Made by a program: the position numbers and the translations under genes
Notes under the pieces: model-generated
The model's database searches: none
What the model saw: only the letters and a program-made list of their open reading frames with translations
What the model was told of the DNA's origin: nothing
Part shown: positions 8,261-16,772 of the stretch, piece by piece
How positions within the stretch are numbered: position 1 is the stretch's first letter
Layout of the letters: every line of letters starts with the position of its first letter
From: Deltaproteobacteria bacterium
GTDB taxonomy: Bacteria > Myxococcota_A > UBA9042 > PHBI01
Length of the DNA stretch: 64,000 bases
Reading direction: 5' to 3'
Assembly (NCBI GenBank): GCA_011526585.1
Contig: WYBB01000094.1
Span: forward strand, 1-64,000

Positions 8261-9102
8261 GCCGAGACCTCGCCTTCACAGCAGCTCGGGGCGCAGCAGC
8301 CGCTCGCGGCGCGCGGGCCGCCGGGCTTGACCGCCTCGATGGTGGCGGAGGCGACGAAGCGCTCGACGCCGCGGCCGGGCAGCCAGTCGCGGATGAACTC
8401 GCGGCTCTCGGGCTTGACGGCGACGCGCAGGTCGGAGAAGCCCGCCTCGGCGAGCAGCGCCTCGACGGTGCCGACGTCGGCGGCGCCGGAGACGCAGCCG
8501 GAGATCGCGGCGACGTCGTCCTGGAGCTCGGCGGGGATCGGGGCGGTCGCGACGACGTCGGAGATCGCCAGGCGCCCGCCAGGCTTCAGCACGCGGAAGG
8601 CCTCGCGGAAGACGGCGGCCTTGTCGGGGCTCAGGTTGATGACGCAGTTCGAGAGGATCACGTCGACGACGCCGTCGGCGACGGGCAGGTGCTCGATCTC
8701 GCCGAGGCGGAACTCGACGTTGGCGGCGCCGAGCTGCTCGGCGTTGGCGCGCGCCTTGGAGACCATGTCGGGCGTCATGTCGACGCCGATGACGCGGCCG
8801 CGCTCGCCGACCTTGCGCGCGGCGAGGAAGCAGTCGAAGCCGCCACCCGAGCCGAGGTCGAGCACGGTCTCGCCGGCGGCGAGGGCGGCGATCGCCTGCG
8901 GGTTGCCGCAGCCGAGGCCCATGTTGGCGCCCTCGGGCACCGCCTCGAGGTCTTCGGCGGAGTAGCCGAGCGCGCGGCTCGCGTCGGGGGACGGGCCGCA
9001 ACAGCCGGGGCTGCAGGATGCGGCGCTCTCGGCGCGCGCGACCTGGGCATACTGGGCGCGGACGGCCGCGCGGACTTCATCGTTGGTTCGTGGTCGGTTC
9101 AT
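8257..9102 (-). CDS. arsM: Arsenite S-adenosylmethyltransferase
   Basis: A 281-residue class I methyltransferase that methylates As(III) with S-adenosylmethionine in the cytoplasm. The SAM site is LDLGSGGGFDCFLAAR (about residues 81-96) with GVDMTPDM after it. Conserved arsenic-binding cysteines are visible: MGLGCGNP (Cys65), SNCVINLS (Cys153) and GCVSGA (Cys203), the last two 50 residues apart as in known ArsM proteins. Extra cysteines occur near the N-terminus (CSPGCCG) and C-terminus (SGCCAPSCC). Start ATG 9102 has AGGAGGTG eight bases upstream. First gene of an operon with sigZ and a membrane protein; divergent from the TerB-like gene. Confidence 0.93.
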   Translation of the reverse strand: MNRPRTNDEVRAAVRAQYAQVARAESAASCSPGCCGPSPDASRALGYSAEDLEAVPEGANMGLGCGNPQAIAALAAGETVLDLGSGGGFDCFLAARKVGERGRVIGVDMTPDMVSKARANAEQLGAANVEFRLGEIEHLPVADGVVDVILSNCVINLSPDKAAVFREAFRVLKPGGRLAISDVVATAPIPAELQDDVAAISGCVSGAADVGTVEALLAEAGFSDLRVAVKPESREFIRDWLPGRGVERFVASATIEAVKPGGPRAASGCCAPSCCEGEVSA

Positions 9103-9202
9103 GTCGAACACCTCCTGTATCCCAAGACGGTGACCTTCCGAAAAGGACGCAGGCAGGGTGCGGCAAAAGAGTCCCGGGGTCGCGGGCTTGTCATCAGTGG
9201 CG

Positions 9203-9214
9203 GTACAATTGTAC
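9203..9214. promoter_or_regulatory. 12-bp palindrome between arsM and terB-like gene
   Basis: GTACAATTGTAC is a perfect palindrome, AT-rich against its surroundings, in the 133-base divergent gap. Each strand of it contains TACAAT, a good -10 hexamer, so it may be paired divergent promoter elements or a dimeric regulator's operator. No matching -35 box is clear in either direction. Confidence 0.5.
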
Positions 9215-9235
9215 AGAGCCAAGCAGGAGGTCGCC

Positions 9236-9622
9236 ATGCGATGGAACCAGCTCGCCGATGACATCCCCCGCGCGCTCGCGCTCGCCGACGTGTTGATCGC
9301 GGCCGGCAGTATCGACGGCAACTTCGACGCCGACGAGCGCGTCATCGTCAGCGCGATGATGATGAAGGTGCTCGGCGAGACCGAGCTGCCGCCCTACATC
9401 CAGAGCTACATCGCGTCGACCGACGGCGACAAGGTCAACGTCGCCGACGCCCTGGCGCGCCTCGAGCTCGAGAGCGATCGCGACAAGAAGTCGCTGCTCA
9501 AGGTGGTTGCCGAGATCGTCAAGGCCGACGCCAAGATCGACAAGATGGAGAAGGGCTTCGTCACGCGTCTGGGCAAGGCGCTGGGGATCCCGGCGGCCGA
9601 CGTCAAGGCGTTCCTGGCGTGA
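9236..9622 (+). CDS. TerB-like tellurite-resistance family protein
   Basis: A 128-residue protein with the TerB-type helical fold pattern: two similar halves each with a metal-loop-like acidic turn, IDGNFDADERVIV near residue 25 and ADAKIDKMEKGFV near residue 100. Such proteins are cytosolic or membrane-associated and linked to tellurite resistance or stress signalling, often calcium-related; the exact role is unknown. ATG 9236 follows AGGAGG by five bases. Divergent from arsM across a gap with a 12-bp palindrome, so shared metalloid-stress control is possible. No other ter genes are present. Confidence 0.75.
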   Translation: MRWNQLADDIPRALALADVLIAAGSIDGNFDADERVIVSAMMMKVLGETELPPYIQSYIASTDGDKVNVADALARLELESDRDKKSLLKVVAEIVKADAKIDKMEKGFVTRLGKALGIPAADVKAFLA

Positions 9623-9625
9623 CGT

Positions 9626-11809
9626 TCACCGGGTGAAGCGCCAGCTCGCATCGAGGCCATCGCGGCGGAAGGAGCCGGAGAGGCTCGCGGCGCCCTCGAA
9701 GGGCAGGAGCTGGTCGCCGACGTAGAGCCAGTAGGGCTCGCTCGTCATCGTGCTCGCCTCGCCGAAGCAGTCGGTCCAGGGCAGGGGCCCGATCGGGATG
9801 CGGCCGTTGGCGAACCAGAGGGCCTGGCCGTCCTTGTCGATGACGAAGCCGAGCGTGCCGTGCTCGTGCAGGATGTTGGCGTCGACCGGACCGGCCGGGC
9901 AGCTCGCGGAAAATGGCGGGTCGCTCGCGGCGACGACCGATGAGCTCATCGACCAGGTGAGCGAGCCCGAGGGGACGAATTCGATCGCGACCTGGCCGCC
10001 CTCGGCGTCGATCGCGGCGCGGGTGAACGAGTAGCTGGCGCTGATCTTCTCCTCGGTGCTGACGGAGAAGGCGCCGACCTGCTCGTTCATCGCGATGCTG
10101 ACGTCGCTGTGGCCGGTGAGCGCACGGCAGGGCGTGGCGGCGACGACGAGGCGGCCCGGGCGCGGGGCGGTGACGCGGCCGTAGATCTCCTTGGGGTCGG
10201 CCCAGGTCATGAGCAGGTAGAGGGATGCGAAGTCGTCGCTCGGATCGTCGCGGCACAGGACGGGCGTGTCGATCGCCGCCCAGTCGAGCGGGGCGGCGAG
10301 AGTGCCGTCGGCGAGCTTGCGCACGGCGTGGAGCTTCAGGCCGGGGACCTGCATCTCGGCGATGGGGTTGTCGAAGGCGAAGAGGCGCGCGTCGTCCTCG
10401 GGCTCGATGTGCCAGTAGCGCACGCCGAAGGCGTTGACCGACATCGCGCCGATCGAGGTCGCGAGCGCGCCGCCGTCGAGCTGCGGGAAGATGTCCGACG
10501 TCGCGGGGCCGCCTTCGAGGCCGAGCCAGGATCGCCACGCGTCGTCGGGGGGCTCGTTCAGGAGCTGCACCGCGAAGTCGAGGAAGTCGAGCTCGAGACC
10601 GCGCGGGAGGACGTGTGCAAGCGCGTCGCCGTGCTCGGGGAAGACGGCGAGCGCCTCGAAGAGCTGGCGGATCAGATCGGGCTCCTCGTGCACCTCGGTG
10701 AGGTGCTTCCAGAACGGATAGCTGCGGTAGCGGGCGAAGGTCGCGGCCTCGCTCGACAGGCCGTCGAAGGGCGTGGCCCACATGCCGCCCGTCAAGAGCG
10801 ACCGCAATCTCTCCTGTTGGGATGGATAGGCGTAACCCTCGGCCCAGACGGCGGTACCCTCGGTGAACCACAACGGGCCGCCGAGGTAGTCCATGCACTC
10901 GCCGAGCACGGGGAAGCTGAACTGCAGCGCGTGCAGGAATTCGTGCGCGGTCGTGGCGAGGAGCGCGTCGAGGTCATCGTCAGCGGTCGGGAGCACGATG
11001 TAGGCTGCGCGCGGCTGGTGGCAGTCGGTCGGGAAGGGCATCGTCAGCGGCGAGCCGTACTCGCCGAGGAAGCGCAGGACGTAGATGTCGAGGCGGCCGT
11101 CGTTGCCGTTGCAGGGCTGACCGGCGTCGCTGACCGGCGTGGTCTGCATGAGCCCGGTCAGGAGTGGCCAGAGGTAGTCCTCGAGCGCCTCGAGCACCGC
11201 GGCCGCGGACTGTCCACCCAGATCGGCGCGCCAGCGCTCGGAGTACCAGACGCGGAAGTGCTCGGAGTCGAGCGGGATCCAGGGGCCGCGCTCGGAAAAC
11301 GGCGCGAGGCAGGTCGGCGGCGGCAGGAGGTGGGGCGGCGCGTCGTCGGGCCACGGCGATTGGCTGTCGCGCAGCGCCCACCAGCTCCCCGCGGCGGGCG
11401 GTGGCAGCGTGAACGGGTAGACGGCGGCGCGGTGCTCGGGCGAGAGTTCGGCGTAGCGCGCGACGAGCTCAGCGCCGACGAGGGAGTCGTGGCTGGAACG
11501 CCCACGGTAGGGGATGGGCAGGCGCTCGTCGGAGAATGCGGCGAAGACGCGGTAGACCAGCGCGGTGTCCTGGTCGAGGCGGCCGTCGGCCAGGGCCTGG
11601 CGGATGAGCTCCTGGGTGGTGGCGCCTTCGGGTGGGGTGATGACGGCGTCGCCGTCGGTCGTGTCGTTGGTGTCCGGTGGCTCCGAGGTGTCCGCGACCT
11701 GGCCGGTCTCGGCGATCTCGGCGACGTCGGTCGTGTCGGCGGACGGGGAGGTCGAGCCGCCGCAGGCCGCGAGGAGGAGCGCGACGACGGGGAGCGACGC
11801 GCGCATCAC
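9626..11809 (-). CDS. Lipoprotein with gluzincin-like HEFLH zinc site
   Basis: A 727-residue lipoprotein: the lipobox is LLAAC at Cys16, followed by a low-complexity Thr/Asp/Glu linker to about residue 60. A zinc-peptidase motif TTAHEFLHALQFS gives His289, Glu290 and His293, and WFTEGTAVW gives Glu317, 24 residues on, fitting a gluzincin arrangement. The region after about 480 is beta-rich and may be an Ig-like accessory domain. It resembles large putative metalloproteases known from myxobacteria, but I cannot assign a family. Last gene of a three-gene operon, overlapping the preceding membrane-protein gene by four bases (ATGA). Probably an outer-surface or periplasmic peptidase. Confidence 0.78.
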   Translation of the reverse strand: MMRASLPVVALLLAACGGSTSPSADTTDVAEIAETGQVADTSEPPDTNDTTDGDAVITPPEGATTQELIRQALADGRLDQDTALVYRVFAAFSDERLPIPYRGRSSHDSLVGAELVARYAELSPEHRAAVYPFTLPPPAAGSWWALRDSQSPWPDDAPPHLLPPPTCLAPFSERGPWIPLDSEHFRVWYSERWRADLGGQSAAAVLEALEDYLWPLLTGLMQTTPVSDAGQPCNGNDGRLDIYVLRFLGEYGSPLTMPFPTDCHQPRAAYIVLPTADDDLDALLATTAHEFLHALQFSFPVLGECMDYLGGPLWFTEGTAVWAEGYAYPSQQERLRSLLTGGMWATPFDGLSSEAATFARYRSYPFWKHLTEVHEEPDLIRQLFEALAVFPEHGDALAHVLPRGLELDFLDFAVQLLNEPPDDAWRSWLGLEGGPATSDIFPQLDGGALATSIGAMSVNAFGVRYWHIEPEDDARLFAFDNPIAEMQVPGLKLHAVRKLADGTLAAPLDWAAIDTPVLCRDDPSDDFASLYLLMTWADPKEIYGRVTAPRPGRLVVAATPCRALTGHSDVSIAMNEQVGAFSVSTEEKISASYSFTRAAIDAEGGQVAIEFVPSGSLTWSMSSSVVAASDPPFSASCPAGPVDANILHEHGTLGFVIDKDGQALWFANGRIPIGPLPWTDCFGEASTMTSEPYWLYVGDQLLPFEGAASLSGSFRRDGLDASWRFTR

Positions 11810-12585
11810 CAGGCGGCCAGGCGCGCGCTGCGGGGGTCGTCGGCGGGGCCGAGCGGCGCGCTGGCGAATGCCTCGAAGACGATGAAGAGGAGGCCGGCGA
11901 ACGCGCCGATCACGAGCGTGCTCAGGCGTTGCGCCGAGCCGATCGCGAGCGCGACGCCGAGCAGCGTGTTGGCGATGGGGAGCGCGCGCGCCGCGAGGCT
12001 CGGCGGTGACGGCGTCAGCGGCTGCACCGTCGAGAGCAGGAAGAGCGCGTCGTCGAGGGCGATGAGCCGCGACTCACCGAGCAGGCCGCGCCGCGTCGCC
12101 TCGCTGAGCGCCTCGCGCTGCAGGGCGGCGAGGTGCTGCAGGAGCTGGGTGCCGTGGCGACCCTTGCGCTCGTGCTCGCGCGTCATCGCCTGGACGACCG
12201 TATCGTCGTGGGGGTCGCGGCCGGCGAGGTGCGCGCGGGCGGCGGCGACGAGCGCGCTGTGGCGATCGATGACGGCACGGCGCAGCGCCTCGGCCTCGAG
12301 CTCGTCGGCCGGCGAGGCGGCGACGAGCCAGGCCTCGGCGCGCGAGCCGAAGGCCAGGGCCGCGTCCCAGAGGCGGTTGGCCTCGGCCTCGAGGGCGGAG
12401 AGCCGCGCGGCGCGGGCGTGCCACACGGCGAGGATCCAGGCGGCGAGCGCGACGGCGGCGGCGACCGGCTCGACGCCCGCGCGCGGGAGCGGGATGGAGA
12501 AGACCGGCCAGGCGAGGGCGCCGAAGACGACGGCGCCGAGGAAGACCGCCAGGCTCGGCCAGCGTCGCGAGAGCGCCGCCGCCAT
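11806..12585 (-). CDS. Bestrophin-like membrane protein
   Basis: A 259-residue membrane protein with two hydrophobic pairs, at about residues 8-60 and 205-240, flanking a cytosolic helical region. The piece RRAVIDRHSALVAAARAHL resembles the RH.AW..ALR segment of bacterial bestrophin-type anion channels, and PLTP later resembles their conserved Pro turn. The protein is short for that family, so a bestrophin-like or DUF4239-like assignment is tentative. It lies 3 bases after the M49-type peptidase lipoprotein and overlaps the next lipoprotein by four bases, so all three are co-translated. Confidence 0.55.
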   Translation of the reverse strand: MAAALSRRWPSLAVFLGAVVFGALAWPVFSIPLPRAGVEPVAAAVALAAWILAVWHARAARLSALEAEANRLWDAALAFGSRAEAWLVAASPADELEAEALRRAVIDRHSALVAAARAHLAGRDPHDDTVVQAMTREHERKGRHGTQLLQHLAALQREALSEATRRGLLGESRLIALDDALFLLSTVQPLTPSPPSLAARALPIANTLLGVALAIGSAQRLSTLVIGAFAGLLFIVFEAFASAPLGPADDPRSARLAAW

Positions 12586-12588
12586 CGA

Positions 12589-14808
12589 TCAGTTGTCCAG
12601 CGGGAGCGTGGTGTAGCGCTCGGCGTATTCGCGCATCTGCGCGGAGAAGTCATCGACGTACTCGAGCCTGGCGTCGACGATCTGGCCGCCCTCTTCGACC
12701 GGCACGATGCGCGGGTTGACGAAGCCGGCATACGGCGCGACGCCGAGCTTGTTCCAGCGCTCGTGGATCTCGGCGTGCAGGGTCGGGTCGATCTTGACGC
12801 CGTAGTCCTCGACGAGCTTCTGGCCGGCGGCGAAGTCGCCCTGCGACTTGATGCGCTGGACCTCCTTCAAGAGCTCGCCGAAGAGGGCGCGGAGCTTGGC
12901 GTAGTCCTTGACGACGAAGGCGGTCTTGCCGGGGGCCTTGTCGACCTTGGCGATCACCTCGGGCCCACCCTTGTCCATGGCCCAGCGGGCGATGAGGGCG
13001 CGGTTGCGCATGTGGGCCTCCTGGATCTCTTCGCCGAGCGGGATGCGCGCGAGCTGCACGAGGAGCGCGTTCTGGATGTAGGCGTCGTAAGCGGCCTTGG
13101 GCAGGTCGGCGTCGGTGACGAGGCCGAGCTCGGCGAGCTTGGGATCGGGCAGGTAGTAGAGCGCGACCAGGTCGGCGCGCGCCTCTTCCAGCGTCGAGGC
13201 GTACTGCTTGAGGGTGTCGGTGAGCGGCATGACGCCTTCTTCGAGCTGGCCCGAGGCGTGGCCGATCACCTCGTGCATGTCGACCTCGAGGAGCAGCGCG
13301 TAGGCCGAGTGCTTCTTCAGGCGGGCGAGGGTCTCGGCGTCGACGGAGAACTCCTCGAAGACGCCGGAGGCGAGCTTGACGTTCTCGTAGGCAGTCATGA
13401 GGTTGCCGAGCGTGACGGACTTGGAGCCGTGCTCGCGGCGGATCCAGTCGGAGTTGGGCAGGTTCACGCCGATGGGCGAGGCGGGGCCGGCGTCACCGGT
13501 GCCGAGCACGCTGTCGATGACGCGCGCGGAGATCCCTTTGACGTTGGCCTTCTTGTGCGCGGGCAGGTACGGCATGTTGTCCTCGAACCACTGCGCGTTC
13601 TTGGAGATGGTGGCGATGCGCTCGGAGGCGACGGCGTCCTTGACCTGCACGATGCCCTCGTAGGCCCCGCGCATGTCCATCGCGTCGCCGTAGCTCTCGA
13701 TGAAGCCGTGGATGAGGTCGACGATCGAGTCGGTGTCGGCGACCCAGGCGATGTTGAAGGCGTCGAAGTCGGCGAGGTCGCCGCTCTTGTAATACTTGAT
13801 CAGCGCCTCGAGCCAGGCCTTCTGCTTGTCGTTCTCGGTGTAGGCCAGGGCCTTCTCGAGGTGGGCGACCGACTTCTCGAGCGCGGCGGAGTACATGCCG
13901 CCGATCTTCCAGACGCGCTCTTCGAGGGTGCCGTCGGCGTTCTTCACGAGCTTGGAGTTGAGGCCGAACATGACCGGCTTGTCGCCGGCGTTCTTCTTCT
14001 TCTCGGCGTAGAAGGCCTCGACGTCCTTCTGGGTCACGCCGCGGCCGTAGTAGTTGTTGGCGGAGTCGGCGATGAGGTCGGCGCCTTCGGCGATGGCGAC
14101 GTTGATCGGGTCGACGGCCGGGTCGAAGATGAGGGGCGTGAGGCGCTCGACCAGCGCGGCGACGGTCTCGCCTTCACCCAGCGGGAACGCGGCCGGGTCG
14201 GAGGCGGCGACGAGCTCGGCGAAGGTCTCCTTGGAGAAGCCCGGCTCGAACTTCTTGTTCGAGTAGTGGTGGTAGATCCCGTGCGAGAACCAGGCGCGCT
14301 TGAGGTAGACCGTGAAGGCCTTGAAGGCGTCGGAATCGCGGTCGCCCTTGTAGGTCTTGTCGATCGCCTCGAGCGTGCGCCTGAGGCGAAGGCCCTCGGG
14401 GTGGCGCTGGTCCCAGGAGATGTCGCGCGCGGCGAGCGAGGCCTCGGCGAGGTGATAGAGGAAGACGCGGGTCTTCGGCTCGAGCTTGTCCCAGCCGGGC
14501 ACGCGAAAGCGCAGGATGCGCACGTCGGCGAACTGCTCGAGCAGGACCTTGAAGTCGTCGCCGGCCGGCGCGGCGGCGGTGTCGGCGGCCGGGGGGGCGT
14601 CGGCGGTTGTTGCGGCGTCGGCGGCGGCTGGCTCGGCGGCGTCGGCCGCGGTCGGCGCGGCGGCGTCGGCGGGGGCGGGCTCGGCGGCGTCGGGTGCCGG
14701 CGCGGGCGCGGTGGTCGGCGCGGGGGTGGCGTCGGGCGCCTGCTTCTGCGTCTTGCCGCAGGCGAGCGTCGACAGGGTCAGCGTGAGCGCGATGAAGGTG
14801 AGCCTCAT
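12589..14808 (-). CDS. Dipeptidyl-peptidase III-like (M49) lipoprotein
   Basis: A 739-residue exported zinc peptidase. The signal ends in the lipobox LSTLAC (Cys17), followed by an Ala/Pro/Asp-rich linker to about residue 95. The catalytic motif is HEVIGH (His512, Glu513, His517): the HExxxH form with one extra residue is the mark of family M49. About 30 residues later EEARADLVAL supplies the third ligand Glu, as in dipeptidyl-peptidase III. The family removes dipeptides from the N-terminus of short peptides. Most M49 enzymes are cytosolic, so the lipoprotein signal and flexible linker suggest nutrient peptide breakdown at the cell surface. First gene of an operon with the bestrophin-like and gluzincin-like genes. 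Confidence 0.88.
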   Translation of the reverse strand: MRLTFIALTLTLSTLACGKTQKQAPDATPAPTTAPAPAPDAAEPAPADAAAPTAADAAEPAAADAATTADAPPAADTAAAPAGDDFKVLLEQFADVRILRFRVPGWDKLEPKTRVFLYHLAEASLAARDISWDQRHPEGLRLRRTLEAIDKTYKGDRDSDAFKAFTVYLKRAWFSHGIYHHYSNKKFEPGFSKETFAELVAASDPAAFPLGEGETVAALVERLTPLIFDPAVDPINVAIAEGADLIADSANNYYGRGVTQKDVEAFYAEKKKNAGDKPVMFGLNSKLVKNADGTLEERVWKIGGMYSAALEKSVAHLEKALAYTENDKQKAWLEALIKYYKSGDLADFDAFNIAWVADTDSIVDLIHGFIESYGDAMDMRGAYEGIVQVKDAVASERIATISKNAQWFEDNMPYLPAHKKANVKGISARVIDSVLGTGDAGPASPIGVNLPNSDWIRREHGSKSVTLGNLMTAYENVKLASGVFEEFSVDAETLARLKKHSAYALLLEVDMHEVIGHASGQLEEGVMPLTDTLKQYASTLEEARADLVALYYLPDPKLAELGLVTDADLPKAAYDAYIQNALLVQLARIPLGEEIQEAHMRNRALIARWAMDKGGPEVIAKVDKAPGKTAFVVKDYAKLRALFGELLKEVQRIKSQGDFAAGQKLVEDYGVKIDPTLHAEIHERWNKLGVAPYAGFVNPRIVPVEEGGQIVDARLEYVDDFSAQMREYAERYTTLPLDN

Positions 14809-15033
14809 GATTCCTCCGGGCGCGCAGCCTGCCCCGCTTCGGGGGGGAGCGCAACCAGGATTCCGTGTTGGCGCGGGCCGCGGCAGCGGCCCCGCGACCG
14901 CCGCGCGCTGTCAAACCTGTAGTTCTACGGGTAGCGCCGCTCGAGGGTTTCATCCACGCTGGCGAGGTTCGGCCGGCACGACCGTCCTGCGAAGCTCGCT
15001 CCGAGCCGCGTAATCGTCACGACGGAGGCGCAC

Positions 15034-16758
15034 ATGAAGGCGCTCATGAGGGCCGCGATCGGGACTGTCTCTGTGTACGCCGCCGCCGGCTGCATGATCG
15101 ATAGGGAGCCCCCGAGCGAGGAGGCGCGCGTCGAGCTCCAGGTCGGGCCCCTGCTGCTCTCGGGAGTCTCGAGCGTCTGCTATGACGTCGAGGTGTCGAC
15201 CGCCGGGGACACGGTCTGGACGCGCGGCGACCCGAACAACACGCGCGGAGGCAGGAGCCAGGCAAATCGGGAGCTCATCGGTACCGTCGACGCCGAGACG
15301 GTCTGCTCGGATGAGTTCGGCAATGGGGGCGGAGGCGACATCGCCTACGTCGGTCCGTGCGACGCATCTCCGTCGGCGGACACCCTGCCCGACGCCGCGC
15401 ACCCTGGTGTCCAGAACGACGTGACCATCTTCGTGGACGGGCTCTACGACGCTGGCCGGGTCGATCTCGGTCAGTGGCGCGATCCCTGCGCCCAGGGTTG
15501 CACGCTCTCGTTCACCTGCCTCGAGAACCAGGACACGCTGGCCGAGCTCAACCTCACGATCATGCGTGAAGCCGATCAGGGCTTCTTCGACATCGCCGTG
15601 AACTTCGCCGACATCTTCTGCTCTGCCAAGCTCGACAACTGCTACGATGGCGACCGGCACATCGAGCTCCTGCACGGTGCGGACGACGTGCGCGACTGGA
15701 CGGCGGTCTTCGGCTTCGCCTGCTCGGCTGGTAGCGACGCGACGGAGACCAACCTGCTCTACGGGCTCGTCGCCGTCGATTGCGGCAGCGCCGGAACGTT
15801 CACGCTCGATCCGACGGCCGACGCGGGCAATGCGCATGTCAGCGCCGGCACCAACACCTTGCACTATGGCGTCTATCGGGGTCTCGAGCAGCTCGACTGC
15901 GGTAGCGGCCCCGCGTCGTGCAAGAAGGCCTACTGGAACCTCGCCATCAGCATGACCGACCTCCTGAGCTTCGGAGGGGAGACCTGCACGCTGTCGTTCT
16001 CGGCCACCGCCAACGACGACAACGAAGGGTTCGCCTCCGGCCTGCCCACCGCGCGCGGCCTCGTCTATCCGTACATCGACGTCGACGCGACGCTGACGAC
16101 CTCGGGTTCGGCGTCCTGCCAGCGGCACGGCCTCGACGTCGGCACGAGCGCCGTCAGGACCGCGTACAAGGGGGACGTGCTCGGCGTTCCGCCGCCGGTG
16201 ATGTGCTCGCAATACGACGGCGTGGTCAGCACGGTCGGAGTCTGCGACGGCTCCTGTGGGGTGTGTAGCTGCGTGGCGAGCATGACCATCGAGGGAGACC
16301 GCCTCTCCGCCAACTTCGCGTCCTCGGGCGCCGCGCCGGTGTGGCAGATGGGAGATGGCACCCAGTACGAGGCCGTCAGCGTCGATCACACCTACACGAC
16401 GCCCGGCGTCTATCACGTGACGGCGACCTTCGCCGACGGTCGGCTCGCCACCGACTTCGGCGCGGTGAATCAGGAGGACCTCACCGCGCTGTCATTCTCG
16501 CCGGGCTGCACCCACGTCGTCAGCGTCAGTGTCCCCGGCACCGCTTTGAGCGAGCTCGACCTGCGCATGCTGCCCGCGCTGAGGGTCGCCAGCGCCGCGT
16601 ACAACACGTCGCTGGCGACGCTCCTCTTGAGCGGCAACCCGCTCACCGGGCTCGACGTGACCGGTGCGCCGCTGACGTCCCTCCAGCTCGTGAGCTCCCC
16701 GCTCGACTGCGAGGACGTCGTCGGGCTCTCGGCCCCCGAGGTCTGCGTCGACGATTGA
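15034..16758 (+). CDS. Lipoprotein with PKD-like domain and leucine-rich end
   Basis: A 574-residue protein. The N-terminus (MKALMR, hydrophobic core, AAAGC) is a lipoprotein signal with Cys20. The large middle part, residues about 30-430, contains many paired cysteines (DPCAQGCTLSFTC, SCGVCSCVAS) and is not a family I know. A PKD-like fold is visible near 445-475 (WQMGDGT ... HTYTTPGVYHVTATF). The last 90 residues have short leucine-rich repeats (LSELDLRMLP, LATLLLSGNPLTGLDVTG, LTSLQLVSS). The ribosome site is GGAGG eight bases before ATG 15034. Probably an outer-surface binding or adhesion protein; ligand unknown. It stands alone between an opposite-strand operon and a convergent gene. Confidence 0.7.
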   Translation: MKALMRAAIGTVSVYAAAGCMIDREPPSEEARVELQVGPLLLSGVSSVCYDVEVSTAGDTVWTRGDPNNTRGGRSQANRELIGTVDAETVCSDEFGNGGGGDIAYVGPCDASPSADTLPDAAHPGVQNDVTIFVDGLYDAGRVDLGQWRDPCAQGCTLSFTCLENQDTLAELNLTIMREADQGFFDIAVNFADIFCSAKLDNCYDGDRHIELLHGADDVRDWTAVFGFACSAGSDATETNLLYGLVAVDCGSAGTFTLDPTADAGNAHVSAGTNTLHYGVYRGLEQLDCGSGPASCKKAYWNLAISMTDLLSFGGETCTLSFSATANDDNEGFASGLPTARGLVYPYIDVDATLTTSGSASCQRHGLDVGTSAVRTAYKGDVLGVPPPVMCSQYDGVVSTVGVCDGSCGVCSCVASMTIEGDRLSANFASSGAAPVWQMGDGTQYEAVSVDHTYTTPGVYHVTATFADGRLATDFGAVNQEDLTALSFSPGCTHVVSVSVPGTALSELDLRMLPALRVASAAYNTSLATLLLSGNPLTGLDVTGAPLTSLQLVSSPLDCEDVVGLSAPEVCVDD

Positions 16759-16772
16759 GCGAGACTGTCGGA

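Noticed and set aside
12133..14922. Very long antisense open frame over the M49 gene, and similar ones at 16341-19097, 20379-23168 and 37313-40510
   Set aside because: These frames exist because stop codons are rare at this GC content. They encode Arg/Ala/Pro or Glu/Val-rich text with no domain and lie opposite or beside clear genes.
14909..14931. TTGACA on the minus strand near CCTGTAG-TT-CTACGGG as a promoter/operator of the M49 operon
   Set aside because: No -10 box lies at the right distance, and the repeat has a mismatch. Not strong enough to list.
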